From Alkalihalobacillus sp. CinArs1 (lineage in GTDB: Bacteria; Bacillota; Bacilli; Bacillales; Guptibacillaceae), in the NCBI RefSeq assembly GCF_947387515.1, contig NZ_CANDOB010000004.1, positions 124,001 to 188,000 on the forward strand: a stretch of 64,000 bases of DNA, in the 5' to 3' direction. Position 1 is the first letter of the stretch. Each line of letters starts with the position of its first letter. Positions 24,068 to 32,631 of the stretch are shown piece by piece. The translations under genes were made by a program, and so were the position numbers. The notes under the pieces are model-generated. The model searched no databases. It was not told the origin of the DNA and saw only the letters and a list, made by a program, of their open reading frames with translations.

Positions 24068-25753
24068 TTGAACTATAAAGACATATTTGCAAATGAGCTT
24101 TATCATGTGATTGAAAATAAAGTAGCGTACGAGACCATCCTCAACCGAATCGAAAAACCAAGTCAAGAAAGCTATGGAGATTTTGCCTTTCCATGTTTTG
24201 ATCTCGCTAAAATCATGAGACGTTCTCCTCAACAAATCGCATCAGAGTTAGCGCCCAAATTAGAACATCCTGCGTTTGAAAGATGTGAGTCTGTAGGGGC
24301 CTATCTTAATGTGTATTTGAAAAAGAGACAGGCTTCATCAGAAATCATAAGTGACGTGTTAGAGAGTGGATATGAATTCGGAAGGAGCAATCATGGCAAC
24401 AATGGAAAGGTTCCAATCGACATGTCTTCTCCTAATATAGCGAAGCCCTTTTCAATGGGGCACTTACGCTCAACTGTTATTGGAAATTCACTAGCTCTAT
24501 TACTTGAAAAAATAGGCTGCGAGCCTATCCGAATCAACCACTTGGGAGATTGGGGAACTCAGTTCGGTAAGCTGATTGCAGCTTACTTGAAATGGGGTGA
24601 CGAAGAAAAGGTTCGTCAGAATACGATTAAAGAACTTCTCGCTCTATACATTAAGTTTCACGAAGAAGCTGAGAAAGACGCCAATCTTGAAGATGAAGGA
24701 AGAAGATGGTTTAAGCGCTTAGAAGATGGAGATAAGCAGGCCGTAAAGTTATGGGAGTGGTTTAGAGAAGAATCACTAAAAGAGTTTAATCGTATCTATG
24801 AATTGATGGATATTTCCTTCGACTCAACAAACGGGGAAGCATTTTACAACGATAAGATGGATCGCGTTGTTCAGCTTCTATCTGACAAAGAGTTGCTCAA
24901 AGAGTCAGAAGGTGCGCTAGTTGTAGAGATGGACGACGACAACCTTCCTCCATGTTTGATTAAGAAAAAAGATGGAGCAACGTTATATGCTACCCGTGAT
25001 TTAGCAGCAGCGTTATACCGCTACGAAACATATGGATTCAGTCAATCTTTATACGTAGTAGGGAATGAACAAAGCTTGCACTTTAAACAACTGATCGAAG
25101 TATTGAAGAAGCTAGACTTTGATTTCGCAGAAAACATGCATCATATCTCATTCGGTATGATGTTGAAGGATGGCAAAAAAATGTCTACGCGTAAAGGGAA
25201 AGTCGTTCTCCTAGAAGAAGTGCTTGAAGAGGCAATTCAGCTTGCGAAAGTTAATATTGAAACGAAAAATCCTTCGTTATTAAATAAAGATGTTATTGCA
25301 AAACAAGTTGGTGTAGGAGCTGTACTGTTCCACGATTTGAAGAATGACCGTCGAAACGACATCGATTTCTCTCTCGAAAGCATGTTGAGAGTTGAAGGAG
25401 AGACAGGTCCGTACGTGCAATATACGAATGCAAGGGCATGTTCGATCTTAAGAAAGGGACAATACACTAAGGGTGATGTCTCTGGAGTGGAGGATGAGAA
25501 GGCATGGCCAATCGTTATGTTACTCAATGCTTTTCCTGAAACGGTTCAAAGAGCAGCGCGTGAATTTGACCCATCGATCGTTGCTAAATACTTGATCGAT
25601 CTCTCTCGCTCTTTCAATAAATATTATAGCCATGTAAGAATACTTGATGAAGAAAATATGAAACAAGGTAGACTAGACTTAGTGGCATCCGTTTCGATCG
25701 TGTTAACAGAAGGTCTTCGATTACTCGGAATTCATGCACCGCAAGAAATGTAA
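24068..25753 (+). CDS. argS: Arginyl-tRNA synthetase
   Basis: 561 aa. Class I synthetase that charges tRNA-Arg. The start is TTG at 24068, well placed after GAAGGAGGATTTTTAA. The N-terminal ArgRS-specific domain (about 1-90) is followed by the catalytic core with the HIGH-type motif SPNIAKPFSMGHLRS and the KMSKS-type motif KKMSTRKGK. The C-terminal DALR anticodon-binding domain ends VLTEGLRLLGIHAPQEM. Control is by the T-box leader. Only this synthetase gene follows the leader. Confidence 0.95.
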   Translation: MNYKDIFANELYHVIENKVAYETILNRIEKPSQESYGDFAFPCFDLAKIMRRSPQQIASELAPKLEHPAFERCESVGAYLNVYLKKRQASSEIISDVLESGYEFGRSNHGNNGKVPIDMSSPNIAKPFSMGHLRSTVIGNSLALLLEKIGCEPIRINHLGDWGTQFGKLIAAYLKWGDEEKVRQNTIKELLALYIKFHEEAEKDANLEDEGRRWFKRLEDGDKQAVKLWEWFREESLKEFNRIYELMDISFDSTNGEAFYNDKMDRVVQLLSDKELLKESEGALVVEMDDDNLPPCLIKKKDGATLYATRDLAAALYRYETYGFSQSLYVVGNEQSLHFKQLIEVLKKLDFDFAENMHHISFGMMLKDGKKMSTRKGKVVLLEEVLEEAIQLAKVNIETKNPSLLNKDVIAKQVGVGAVLFHDLKNDRRNDIDFSLESMLRVEGETGPYVQYTNARACSILRKGQYTKGDVSGVEDEKAWPIVMLLNAFPETVQRAAREFDPSIVAKYLIDLSRSFNKYYSHVRILDEENMKQGRLDLVASVSIVLTEGLRLLGIHAPQEM

Positions 25754-25777
25754 CAACATGGTTCAGGCTTTATAAGG

Positions 25778-25813
25778 AAAACGCAGACCCATTAAGTGGA
25801 TCTGCGTTTTTTT
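25778..25813. terminator. argS/yteA convergent terminator
   Basis: AAACGCAGA-CC ... GG-ATCTGCGTTT with T7 on the + strand; the - strand also reads T-rich after the stem. Confidence 0.85.
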
Positions 25814-26546
25814 AATAGCCCGTGTAATCCGTATCCTCGACTGTTCCATCAAACATATTTTGTTCATATTCATCGATCGTCTCTTCGTATCGTTCATGAG
25901 ATTCATTCGGCATAACACCAGTCGGTTTCCCATCGATATCAGATGTAAGAAACGTCTCGATCTCTTCAACATACCCATATGGTTCGTCTGCTTCGACATA
26001 CATATTGTCGTAGTCTTTTTTTGGATCGATGAAATCTGAAGGGGTTTCTGATGTTCCATAACTCGCTGCACGTTGCCAGGAATCTTCAGAGTCAAAGAAA
26101 TTCGCATCACGGTTATCGTTATCGTATCTTCCAAACGGATTTGCAGACTCTTCTGCAGGTCTATTGTGGGAAGTTTGATCAGATGGAGAATGGTCGACGC
26201 AAGTTGTTGCTGTTGGCATGGCGAGTAGCCGTTCAGTAGCAATTTCTTTTCCACATTCCTGACAAACACCATATTTACCTTGGTTGATTCTTTGTAAGGC
26301 AAGGTTTAGTTCTGCTTTTTCTTGTTTTAAGTGTTCATCTAAAGACAAATCTTTTTCACGTTCGAATAACTCAGTTCCAGTATCACCAGGGTGGTTATCG
26401 TAATTTGATAGTTCACCGGTGGATTCTTGAACAAAGGCCTGCGATAGACCAAAATCGTCTTGTTCAGTTCTTTCTTGTTCTTCAATTTCTGCTAATCGAT
26501 TCTTTATCATTTCTTTAAATGAACGAAGCTGATTGGTTGTCAGCAT
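25812..26546 (-). CDS. yteA: YteA-type sporulation-associated TraR/DksA zinc-finger protein
   Basis: 244 aa from the ATG at 26546 (AAGGAGGCTGTATTT upstream); the longer in-frame extension has no ribosome site. Helical coiled-coil N-terminus (LRSFKEMIKNRLAEIEEQERTE), then SNYDNHPGDTGTELFEREKD, typical of YteA. A DksA-type zinc finger follows (CQEC at 95-98, then Cys116 with CVDH, His replacing the usual fourth Cys). A long acidic tail follows. DksA-like proteins bind the secondary channel of RNA polymerase; the Bacillus YteA role is not well defined. Confidence 0.85.
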   Translation of the reverse strand: MLTTNQLRSFKEMIKNRLAEIEEQERTEQDDFGLSQAFVQESTGELSNYDNHPGDTGTELFEREKDLSLDEHLKQEKAELNLALQRINQGKYGVCQECGKEIATERLLAMPTATTCVDHSPSDQTSHNRPAEESANPFGRYDNDNRDANFFDSEDSWQRAASYGTSETPSDFIDPKKDYDNMYVEADEPYGYVEEIETFLTSDIDGKPTGVMPNESHERYEETIDEYEQNMFDGTVEDTDYTGY

Positions 26547-26696
26547 AAATACAGCCTCCTTATTTTTATGGATAGTTGTAGTATGTAGCAAAGCTTCACA
26601 TGCTACTTCTGAAAATAATTCCATGAATAAAGAATGAATCCTAGTTATTTGGAAAAAATAGGGAAGTGACAAAGCTGTGGAGAAACTGGTGATCAG

Positions 26697-27161
26697 ATGA
26701 AAAGGAAGTTTTATCCTATTGAGGTTTTACTTTGGAGTATCGCGTTTCCAGGGTTTGGACAAATTTTAAATCGTGCTTATATTCGCGGCGGATTTTTTAT
26801 CCTTCTCGAATTTTTAATCAATGTAAACTCGAACCTTAACTTGAACATTCTGTATAGCTTTCAAGGCAAGTCAAGCCTTGCAGTCGATGTAACAAACTAT
26901 CAATGGGCGATGTTTTATCCATGTATCTATTTGTTTGCGATTTTTGAAAGCTATGTGATGGCATATCAGCGTCTTAGCATGCGTATTCCTACATACGTAA
27001 GTATTCCGTTTGTTTCAGGGGCATATTTTTCAACGATCGGAGTCATTTACTCGAATGTTATACCGATTCCACCCACATTCACTCCGATACTCGGAATTGT
27101 GATAGGTGTTGGAATAGGACTTGTGTGTCGAAAGTTCTTATTAAGAAGATTACCGAATTAA
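26697..27161 (+). CDS. Polytopic membrane protein, 154 aa
   Basis: Four or five hydrophobic segments (for example VLLWSIAFPGFGQIL, FFILLEFLINV, FYPCIYLFAIFESYVMA, ILGIVIGVGIGLVC). PGFGQILNRAYIRGG near the N-terminus resembles the PGxGQ motif of TM2-type small membrane proteins. Function unknown. Weak ribosome site (GGTGATC before the ATG). Divergent from yteA and closed by a bidirectional terminator. Confidence 0.7.
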   Translation: MKRKFYPIEVLLWSIAFPGFGQILNRAYIRGGFFILLEFLINVNSNLNLNILYSFQGKSSLAVDVTNYQWAMFYPCIYLFAIFESYVMAYQRLSMRIPTYVSIPFVSGAYFSTIGVIYSNVIPIPPTFTPILGIVIGVGIGLVCRKFLLRRLPN

Positions 27162-27201
27162 AAAACAGGCAGTGAGAATTTTTCCTCACTGCCTGTTTTA
27201 G
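27161..27201. terminator. Bidirectional terminator
   Basis: AAAACAGGCAGTGAG ... CTCACTGCCTGTTTT between the convergent membrane-protein gene and ctaG. Confidence 0.9.
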
Positions 27202-28107
27202 TTAAATTTCACTCATTCGAAAATCTGCGGATTGTAGTTCTTCTGCATCTTTTTCTCTTTCTCTTCGTGCCCATTGGAAGAAGATGTAGCCTAGTGCAGA
27301 ACCATATGAGATTTCTTGAATAATCTTCATGATGATTCCACCTAATTGCTGGTCTTCTAAGATTCCGAGTGGTTTAAATTGAGCGAAAAGTTCAGGAGGT
27401 ACAGTAGTGCCCCCAGGAACACAGTAACCCATTGCCGTCGCCCATACAGTTGGATCAGTATAAGTAGCATATAAAGGAGTTGAAGCGAAGATGATCAATG
27501 CACACGCAGGTGTTAATAGAACACCATCTGCGAAGATATATCCAAGCTTTTTCACTCCTGATAAGGTATCATATTCAGGGACAGGACATACAAGTGGCCA
27601 CCACATTGCAAAAGCGGATAGAATCAGTGCGACCTTGTAAATATCCTGAGCTGTATAGTTAACCATTAAGTAGTCAAAGATCTCAGGGATATGATAAAAG
27701 GAAAACAGCCCGTTAAATAAGAGCAATGAAATGATTGGAAACGTAAAGAACTTCACAATTTTATGGACGACCTTGATATTGAGAAGCGGTCTTAACATCC
27801 ACGCTGGCGTACCGATGATCATCAATGGCGGTGCGATTAAATAAACGAGTGCCATCTCGGTCATATGGATACTTAAAAGTAAATGCCCCATAAGTGATAA
27901 AGGTCCACCGAATCCAATATAGAGTATAAATACGCCTAAAAGAAAGAACAGCTTTTTATACAACGGAAAAGGAGCTGAATCTTTAAAAGAATTTTTCCAT
28001 GGTCCAGTTAGAAGTAAATAGAGTACTCCTACGAAAATGGCAGCGACCATTAACCCAGGGCTCCACAACGCACTAAAGGAAAACGTGCTTGATAATTGTT
28101 CCCACAT
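27202..28107 (-). CDS. ctaG: Cytochrome c oxidase assembly factor CtaG (caa3 type)
   Basis: 301 aa from the ATG at 28107 (GGAGGTGTTCCTG upstream). Polytopic membrane protein needed for forming active caa3 oxidase, probably in copper delivery. Family patterns: FGGPLSLMGHLLLSIHMTEM, YLIAPPLMIIGTPAWMLRPLL, AFAMWWPLVCPVPEYD and DGVLLTPACALIIFA. The conserved His and Cys residues are candidate metal ligands. Divergent from the zinc-sensor gene; another oxidase assembly gene (SCO) lies 4 kb further on. Confidence 0.92.
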   Translation of the reverse strand: MWEQLSSTFSFSALWSPGLMVAAIFVGVLYLLLTGPWKNSFKDSAPFPLYKKLFFLLGVFILYIGFGGPLSLMGHLLLSIHMTEMALVYLIAPPLMIIGTPAWMLRPLLNIKVVHKIVKFFTFPIISLLLFNGLFSFYHIPEIFDYLMVNYTAQDIYKVALILSAFAMWWPLVCPVPEYDTLSGVKKLGYIFADGVLLTPACALIIFASTPLYATYTDPTVWATAMGYCVPGGTTVPPELFAQFKPLGILEDQQLGGIIMKIIQEISYGSALGYIFFQWARREREKDAEELQSADFRMSEI

Positions 28108-28324
28108 CAGGAACACCTCCATCTATATTTCATAAGCCAGTCATAGCAAATCAACATACCCATCATACCACATCAATACAAAATCTCATTAACCTCTACC
28201 ATTATTGTAAAAAGGAATCAAATGAAATACAACAATACCTAATAGGAATGTGTGAAGGAACCGTGACATTCTGACCTCTAGTTGACAGTAGAGCAAACCT
28301 TCACATAGAATGGCATCAGGACCA

Positions 28325-28346
28325 TATATGAACGCACATTCATATA
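28325..28346 (+). promoter_or_regulatory. CzrA/SmtB-type operator
   Basis: Perfect inverted repeat TATATGAA-CGCACA-TTCATATA, 17 bp before the czrA start. It matches the operator type bound by zinc-sensing ArsR/SmtB repressors, indicating autoregulation. Confidence 0.85.
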
Positions 28347-28362
28347 AAACGGAGGAAAAAGT

Positions 28363-28689
28363 ATGGATAATCAAGAAAGAGACGCTATCCTTGAGAACGT
28401 GGATCTTGATGAAGAAACGTTATTTATCGTGTCGCAAACGTTTAAAGCACTAGGTGATCCTACAAGAATACGCATCTTAAATCTTCTAGCAGATCATGAA
28501 TGCTCTGTTAGTGAAATAGCGGAAGGGCTTCAATTGTCTCAATCCACCGTTTCACATCAATTGCGTTTCTTGAAAAATTTAAGGCTGGTTAAATTTCGAC
28601 GAGCAGGAACAAGCATTTATTATTCCCCAGATGATACACACGTTATGGCGCTTTTGAGTCAGGCGATCAATCATGCTTGTCATGATTAG
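28363..28689 (+). CDS. czrA: Zinc-sensing ArsR/SmtB repressor, CzrA type
   Basis: 108 aa. Winged-helix repressor that leaves DNA when it binds Zn or related ions. The recognition helix region is [19 protein letters not shown]. The alpha-5 metal site is intact: Asp91-x-His93-x10-His104-x2-His107, exactly the spacing of CzrA. No alpha-3N Cys site is present (the N-terminus lacks CxC). A perfect 12-2-1-type palindrome lies just upstream. The genes that follow (micro membrane proteins, CDF exporter) fit a metal-homeostasis locus. Confidence 0.9.
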   Translation: MDNQERDAILENVDLDEETLFIVSQTFKALGDPTRIRILNLLADHECSVSEIAEGLQLSQSTVSHQLRFLKNLRLVKFRRAGTSIYYSPDDTHVMALLSQAINHACHD

Positions 28690-28791
28690 TAGGAATGATT
28701 GAAAAAAGTTTGGAAACGTTCATAAAATTAGGTGTTGAATGAATGTAAGCGAAGTTATAATGTGGATAGAACGAACGAGAGGGGAATAAGC

Positions 28792-28914
28792 ATGTTAGCA
28801 AAAATTAAGCAGCATAAAACTGAATCTGCTGTTATTTTCTTAGCTTTTATTCTGCCTTTTATTACGATGGTTGTGATCGGTGCATTATCGATCTATCTAT
28901 CTTATAGTGGCTAA
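28792..28914 (+). CDS. Micro membrane protein, 40 aa
   Basis: ATG at 28792 after GAGGGGAATAAGC. Short basic N-terminus (MLAKIKQHKTES) then one or two hydrophobic stretches (AVIFLAFILPFITMVVIGALSIYL). First of three consecutive single-pass micro-proteins between czrA and the CDF gene. The sequence could be a small oxidase or transporter subunit; I cannot assign it. Confidence 0.6.
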   Translation: MLAKIKQHKTESAVIFLAFILPFITMVVIGALSIYLSYSG

Positions 28915-28949
28915 GGAATTAACAGTGTTTTCATAGGAAGGTGGGCGAG

Positions 28950-29096
28950 ATGACGGATATAGGATCAATCTTAGTCGTCATGTCGACGGTTATCTTCTTT
29001 GTTGTCTTCGGACTGTTTGGTTTCTTTCTTTATATGCTAAAACGAAAAGAAAGAAAGGAAGAGAATCAAAAGGAGATGCCTGAACATGAGGAGTAA
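28950..29096 (+). CDS. Micro membrane protein, 48 aa
   Basis: Read from the sequence: ATG at 28950 preceded by GGAAGGTGGGCGAG. An N-terminal transmembrane helix (SILVVMSTVIFFVVFGLFGF) is followed by a charged cytoplasmic tail (KRKERKEENQKEMPEHEE). The layout resembles CcoQ/CcoS-like oxidase accessory peptides, but that is only a resemblance in topology. It overlaps the next gene by 11 bp. Confidence 0.6.
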   Translation: MTDIGSILVVMSTVIFFVVFGLFGFFLYMLKRKERKEENQKEMPEHEE

Positions 29097-29181
29097 AAAT
29101 ATAAGACTGCTTATTATATTACTTATTATCAGCGCAGTATGGGGAGTCGCCTACTGGGTCTGGGCATTTGGTAATGTATAA
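29086..29181 (+). CDS. Micro membrane protein, 31 aa
   Basis: ATG at 29086 with AAAGGAGATGCCTGAAC upstream, which lies inside the preceding gene. Basic start (MRSKNIR), then one hydrophobic helix (LLIILLIISAVWGVAYWVWAF). The stop runs into a terminator. The strong ribosome site and coupling make it likely to be real despite its size. Confidence 0.6.
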   Translation: MRSKNIRLLIILLIISAVWGVAYWVWAFGNV

Positions 29182-29212
29182 AAGACTTTTCCGAGGAGAA
29201 AGGTCTTTTTTT
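29181..29212 (+). terminator. Terminator after the micro-protein genes
   Basis: AAAGACTTTTC ... GAGAAAGGTCTTT with T7; it separates the small genes from the CDF exporter. Confidence 0.8.
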
Positions 29213-29276
29213 GTTATAAACAGCATGAAGTAAGGAATACATAATAATGGCGAATTCGAGCGAAGAGAGGGATAAG

Positions 29277-30170
29277 ATGGGACACCATAATCACAGCTCA
29301 GTAAAAAATATTAAAACGGCATTTTTCCTAAACTTCAGTTTTACTATCATAGAAATCATAGGCGGCCTCTTAACGAACAGTATGGCGATCCTATCTGATG
29401 CTCTGCATGACTTAGGAGATTCATTATCATTAGGAATCTCGTGGTATCTCCAAAAGAAATCAAACCGTAAAGGAAGTAACGCCACGTTTAGCTTTGGGTA
29501 TAGAAGATTTTCGTTACTAGGAGCTTTAATCAACAGCATCATTTTAATTGGCGGCTCCCTTTTTATTTTGACACAGGCCGTCCCTCGTCTCTTAAATCCA
29601 GAGCCTGTTCAAGCGAGTGGAATGATGGTATTAGCAATTCTAGGCGTTCTCGTGAACGGTGCAGCTGTTTTTAAACTCCGTAGTGGTAAATCCATGAATG
29701 AAAAAGTGGTAACGTGGCACTTACTTGAAGACGTACTAGGCTGGGTAGCTGTATTGATCGTGAGTATCGTTCTGATGTTTAAAAACATCCCGATTCTCGA
29801 CCCGATTCTTTCGGTTATGATTACGCTCTATGTGTTGGTGAATGTGATTAAGAACCTCAAGAAAACACTTATGATCTTTTTAGATGCTGTACCTGAAGGT
29901 GTAGATCTTAAAGAGATAAAGAGTAAGATTGTAGCTCTACCAGGCATTATTTCGACCCACCATACGCATCTATGGTCTCTCGATGGCGAACAGCATGTTC
30001 TTAGTACTCATATCGTTGTGGAAGAGTCTCTAGACAAAGCTGAAATCATCCACATTAAAGAACGAATTCAAGAGTTTGTTGAAGAGCTGCATCTGGAACA
30101 TTTAACGATCCAAGTCGATTACCAAGATGAACGTTGTCTGATGGCTGAGTCGTCTGTGGACGATCGGTAG
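29277..30170 (+). CDS. czcD: CDF-family cation (Zn/Cd/Co) exporter, CzcD type
   Basis: About 297 aa, six transmembrane helices and a cytoplasmic C-terminal domain. Exports divalent metal in exchange for protons. Metal-site signature in helix 2: SMAILSDALHDLGDS (Asp and His), with the second half of the site in HLLEDVLGW. His-rich N-terminus (MGHHNH). The C-terminal ferredoxin-like domain has THHTHLWSLDGEQHVLSTHIVV. The start at 29277 has GAGAGGGATAAG upstream; an ATG at 29247 is the alternative. The nearby CzrA operator is on the other side of a terminator, so co-regulation is uncertain. Confidence 0.85.
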   Translation: MGHHNHSSVKNIKTAFFLNFSFTIIEIIGGLLTNSMAILSDALHDLGDSLSLGISWYLQKKSNRKGSNATFSFGYRRFSLLGALINSIILIGGSLFILTQAVPRLLNPEPVQASGMMVLAILGVLVNGAAVFKLRSGKSMNEKVVTWHLLEDVLGWVAVLIVSIVLMFKNIPILDPILSVMITLYVLVNVIKNLKKTLMIFLDAVPEGVDLKEIKSKIVALPGIISTHHTHLWSLDGEQHVLSTHIVVEESLDKAEIIHIKERIQEFVEELHLEHLTIQVDYQDERCLMAESSVDDR

Positions 30171-30334
30171 TTGTACATAGGCTTAGAGAGGTTGACAACC
30201 ACAGAGTGTAGAGAAAGTCTCGAAGGTAGATGAAAGTAGATGATAATTTCCATTCTAATTAATGTTGATGGATATTGAAATATCTGCCTGTTAAACCATT
30301 GGACGGAATGTTCGTTTTGGATAAATTCTCATCA

Positions 30335-30471
30335 AGTAGGAGAGACGATCGCGGACTCCTGCGGTCGTACGGGCGGCCGAGACCGGGGTGTGGGTTTCAC
30401 CTCCGGCTTGGACGTTCGTCCGCGGAAAGCATGCGATCGTCATCGACTACGGTATCGGGAGCACCGAATAA
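30335..30471 (+). repeat. Structured GC-rich intergenic repeat, copy 1
   Basis: An element beginning AGTAGGAG and ending GGTATCGGGAGCACCGAATA. It shares conserved blocks with copy 2 at 32632 (GACGTTCGTCCGCGGAAAGC-like and GGTAT-GGGAGCAC-GAATA). Outer arms GTAG and GACGATCGC pair with GCGATCGTC and CTAC; an inner hairpin pairs CCGGGGTG with CACC-CCGG. It is far richer in GC than its surroundings. It belongs to the type of roughly 150-bp intergenic repeats common in Bacillaceae. The rest of the 30171-30541 gap shows no gene. Confidence 0.8.
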
Positions 30472-30541
30472 TGAAATGGGTTCCTCGACAAGTTGGGTTG
30501 ACAACCAGCTCTTTTTTCCTTATTATCATATTAGATTATAT

Positions 30542-30557
30542 GTTTAAACTTTTGAAC
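30542..30557 (+). promoter_or_regulatory. ArsR-family operator, site 1
   Basis: GTTTAAA-CT-TTTGAAC, 15 bp before the ArsR gene start. It is the reverse complement, with one change, of the site before the SDR gene. Confidence 0.7.
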
Positions 30558-30571
30558 GGATGTGGGTTTCT

Positions 30572-30889
30572 ATGAATAACGAACAAGAGCATCACGAGGT
30601 AATTGATCTTTTTAGAAAAAGCACACCAATTTTTCAAGCGTTAGGTGATCCATATAGACAGGATATTATCATGCTCTTAAGTGAACATGACAAATTGAGC
30701 GTCAATGAAATTACGGAGAAATCAACTTTATCAAGACCAGCGATCTCTCACCATTTGAAGATCCTGCGTGAAGTAGGCCTTGTATCTGCTTCTAAACAAG
30801 GTACGACACGTTTTTATTCACTACAGTTAGAAGATAGCGTAACAACATTAAAACACTTGTTAGCAAAAGTAGAAGATGCTTGCTTTTAG
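30572..30889 (+). CDS. ArsR-family transcriptional regulator (no metal site)
   Basis: 105 aa from the ATG at 30572. Winged-helix repressor: VIDLFRKSTPIFQALGDPYRQDII, then recognition helix LSRPAISHHLKILREVGLV and wing KQGTTRFYSL. Neither the Cys-rich alpha-3 site nor the Asp/His alpha-5 site of metal sensors is present, so it probably senses something else. It precedes an SDR gene; matching palindromes lie before both genes, indicating self-repression and control of the SDR. Confidence 0.82.
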   Translation: MNNEQEHHEVIDLFRKSTPIFQALGDPYRQDIIMLLSEHDKLSVNEITEKSTLSRPAISHHLKILREVGLVSASKQGTTRFYSLQLEDSVTTLKHLLAKVEDACF

Positions 30890-30914
30890 TCTTCTACTTT
30901 TTAACACATTTAAT

Positions 30915-30930
30915 GTTTAAAAGTTTAAAC
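30915..30930 (+). promoter_or_regulatory. ArsR-family operator, site 2
   Basis: Perfect inverted repeat GTTTAAA-AG-TTTAAAC between the ArsR gene and the SDR gene; same half-site as at 30542. Confidence 0.75.
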
Positions 30931-30956
30931 CAATAGAAGTAATGGAGGTAATTTAT

Positions 30957-31727
30957 ATGAAAACTGCACTGATAACTGGAGCATCTGGTGGCTTAGGATA
31001 TGAATTAGGCAAACTAATGGCGAAAGATAACGTCGACCTGATTCTAGTCGCACGAAACAAAAAGAAATTAGAGGAAAACGCAAACGAATTAAGGAAGCAT
31101 GGTATTCAGGTAGACGTCATCGTAAGCGATCTTTCGAAGCCCGGGGCACCGGATGAAGTTTATGCTGAAGTACAAAGAATGGGGAAGAAAGTTGACATTC
31201 TCGTTAATAACGCTGGTGTTGGCATGTTTGGTCGATTTATAGAGAACGACCTCCAGCAAGAGATGGACATGTTATACTTGAACATCAATTCCCTCACACA
31301 TTTAACGAAGCTATTTTTACGCGGAATGAAAGATAGAGGTCACGGAAAGATCTTAAACATCGCTTCAACGGCTGCATTTCAACCAGGTCCACTAATGGCC
31401 GTTTACTATGCTTCTAAAGCTTATGTTCTTTCGTTTTCTGAAGCGATAGAAAACGAGTTAAACGGTTCTGGTGTAACAGTATCGACACTATGTCCTGGTC
31501 CTACAAAAACAGATTTTGCCGACCGAGCGGACTTAGGTAAATCAAAACTTTTCGATATGGGTACGATGGATGCAGAGTCTGTTGCTAAAATAGGGTATAA
31601 AGGGTTTATGAGCAACAGAAGTGTGATCATACCTGGTCGACAAAATCGCTTGATGGCAAAATCCGTACGATTCATGCCTCGAAAACTAGCGACAAGGATC
31701 GTTAGAAATGTTCAAAAAGAAAAATGA
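30957..31727 (+). CDS. Short-chain dehydrogenase/reductase
   Basis: 256 aa from the ATG at 30957 (ATGGAGGTAATTTAT upstream). Classical SDR: coenzyme loop TGASGGLG, structural NNAGVG, catalytic Ser in NIASTAAF and Tyr-Lys in YYASKAY. The C-terminal SNRSVIIPGRQNRLMAKSVRFMPRKLA resembles the YqjQ/DltE-like group, which act on lipid-like or ketone substrates. Controlled by the ArsR protein just upstream, as shown by the shared palindrome. Substrate unknown. Confidence 0.85.
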   Translation: MKTALITGASGGLGYELGKLMAKDNVDLILVARNKKKLEENANELRKHGIQVDVIVSDLSKPGAPDEVYAEVQRMGKKVDILVNNAGVGMFGRFIENDLQQEMDMLYLNINSLTHLTKLFLRGMKDRGHGKILNIASTAAFQPGPLMAVYYASKAYVLSFSEAIENELNGSGVTVSTLCPGPTKTDFADRADLGKSKLFDMGTMDAESVAKIGYKGFMSNRSVIIPGRQNRLMAKSVRFMPRKLATRIVRNVQKEK

Positions 31728-31778
31728 GGGTGATTTTGCTCATACCTTATGAACTAGTAAGAATGATAACTATTTCTC

Positions 31779-31813
31779 AAGCAGCCTGAATTTAATTCAG
31801 GCTCTTGCTATTT
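31779..31813 (+). terminator. Hairpin after the SDR gene, possible weak terminator
   Basis: CAAG-AGCCTGAAT-TTA-ATTCAGGCT-CTTG stem; the tail CTATTTC is not a real T tract. Confidence 0.45.
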
Positions 31814-31911
31814 CAAGAAATGCTCAAAATTAACGAATAAAACGTATGGCAAGTCGATTATATATCATATATGGTAGTAAGAGAACGATTACGTTTGGAG
31901 GGAAGAAAGTA

Positions 31912-32484
31912 ATGCAAAGAAAATTAACATTGATGATCGGTCTTATCAGTATCTTGCTATTAGCAGCATGCGGACAAGATGTACCCGATGATCTTGATTG
32001 GAAAGTTGAAGAGTTTACATATACGGATCACACAAACAGCGAATTTGGTCTTAAGGATTTAGAAGGTGACGTTTGGCTTGCGAACTTCATCTTTACGAAT
32101 TGCGATACGGTATGTCCTCCTATGACATCCAATATGTCTAAAATACAGGATAAACTAGCAGAGCAAGATATCGATGCTGAAATCGTATCGTTTAGTGTAG
32201 ATCCAGAACGTGATACACCTGAACAGCTAGAAACATTTTCTCAAAAGTTTGATGCAGATTTATCTAACTGGCATTTCCTAACAGGTTATGATGGAGATGA
32301 AATCCAGGAGTTTGCGAAGAATAGCTTTCAAACACTAGCACTACCTGACCCTAACTCTGATCAATTCACTCACGGAACATCTTTCTATCTCGTGAATAAA
32401 GAGGGAATCGTAGTTATGAAATACGAAGGTGTTTCGAACGTAAAATATGATGAAATCGTAGACGATGTGAAGGCACTGCAATAA
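31912..32484 (+). CDS. SCO1/SenC/PrrC-type copper chaperone lipoprotein
   Basis: 190 aa from the ATG at 31912 (TTTGGAGGGAAGAAAGTA upstream). Lipobox LAAC with Cys20. Thioredoxin-like fold with the copper motif NCDTVCP (Cys64, Cys68) and His154 in THGTSFYLV, the three ligands that deliver Cu to the CuA centre of cytochrome oxidase. B. subtilis counterpart: YpmQ/ScoC-type. Together with ctaG it marks this segment as an oxidase-assembly region. Confidence 0.9.
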   Translation: MQRKLTLMIGLISILLLAACGQDVPDDLDWKVEEFTYTDHTNSEFGLKDLEGDVWLANFIFTNCDTVCPPMTSNMSKIQDKLAEQDIDAEIVSFSVDPERDTPEQLETFSQKFDADLSNWHFLTGYDGDEIQEFAKNSFQTLALPDPNSDQFTHGTSFYLVNKEGIVVMKYEGVSNVKYDEIVDDVKALQ

Positions 32485-32631
32485 TAGGAAGAACCTCACG
32501 ATTGAATTTCGTCTGCTTTGCAAAATTAATTTAATAGCGTCCTAAAGCGAAACGTTTGAAAAAGATGCGAAAAAAATAGTAGTAGATTTCATCATCACAA
32601 TAGGTAGGACATTGTTACTTGACTGCAATCT

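Noticed and set aside
30275-30575. Open frames across the GC-rich repeat copy 1
   Set aside because: They arise from the structured repeat, have no ribosome site, and are not kept in copy 2.
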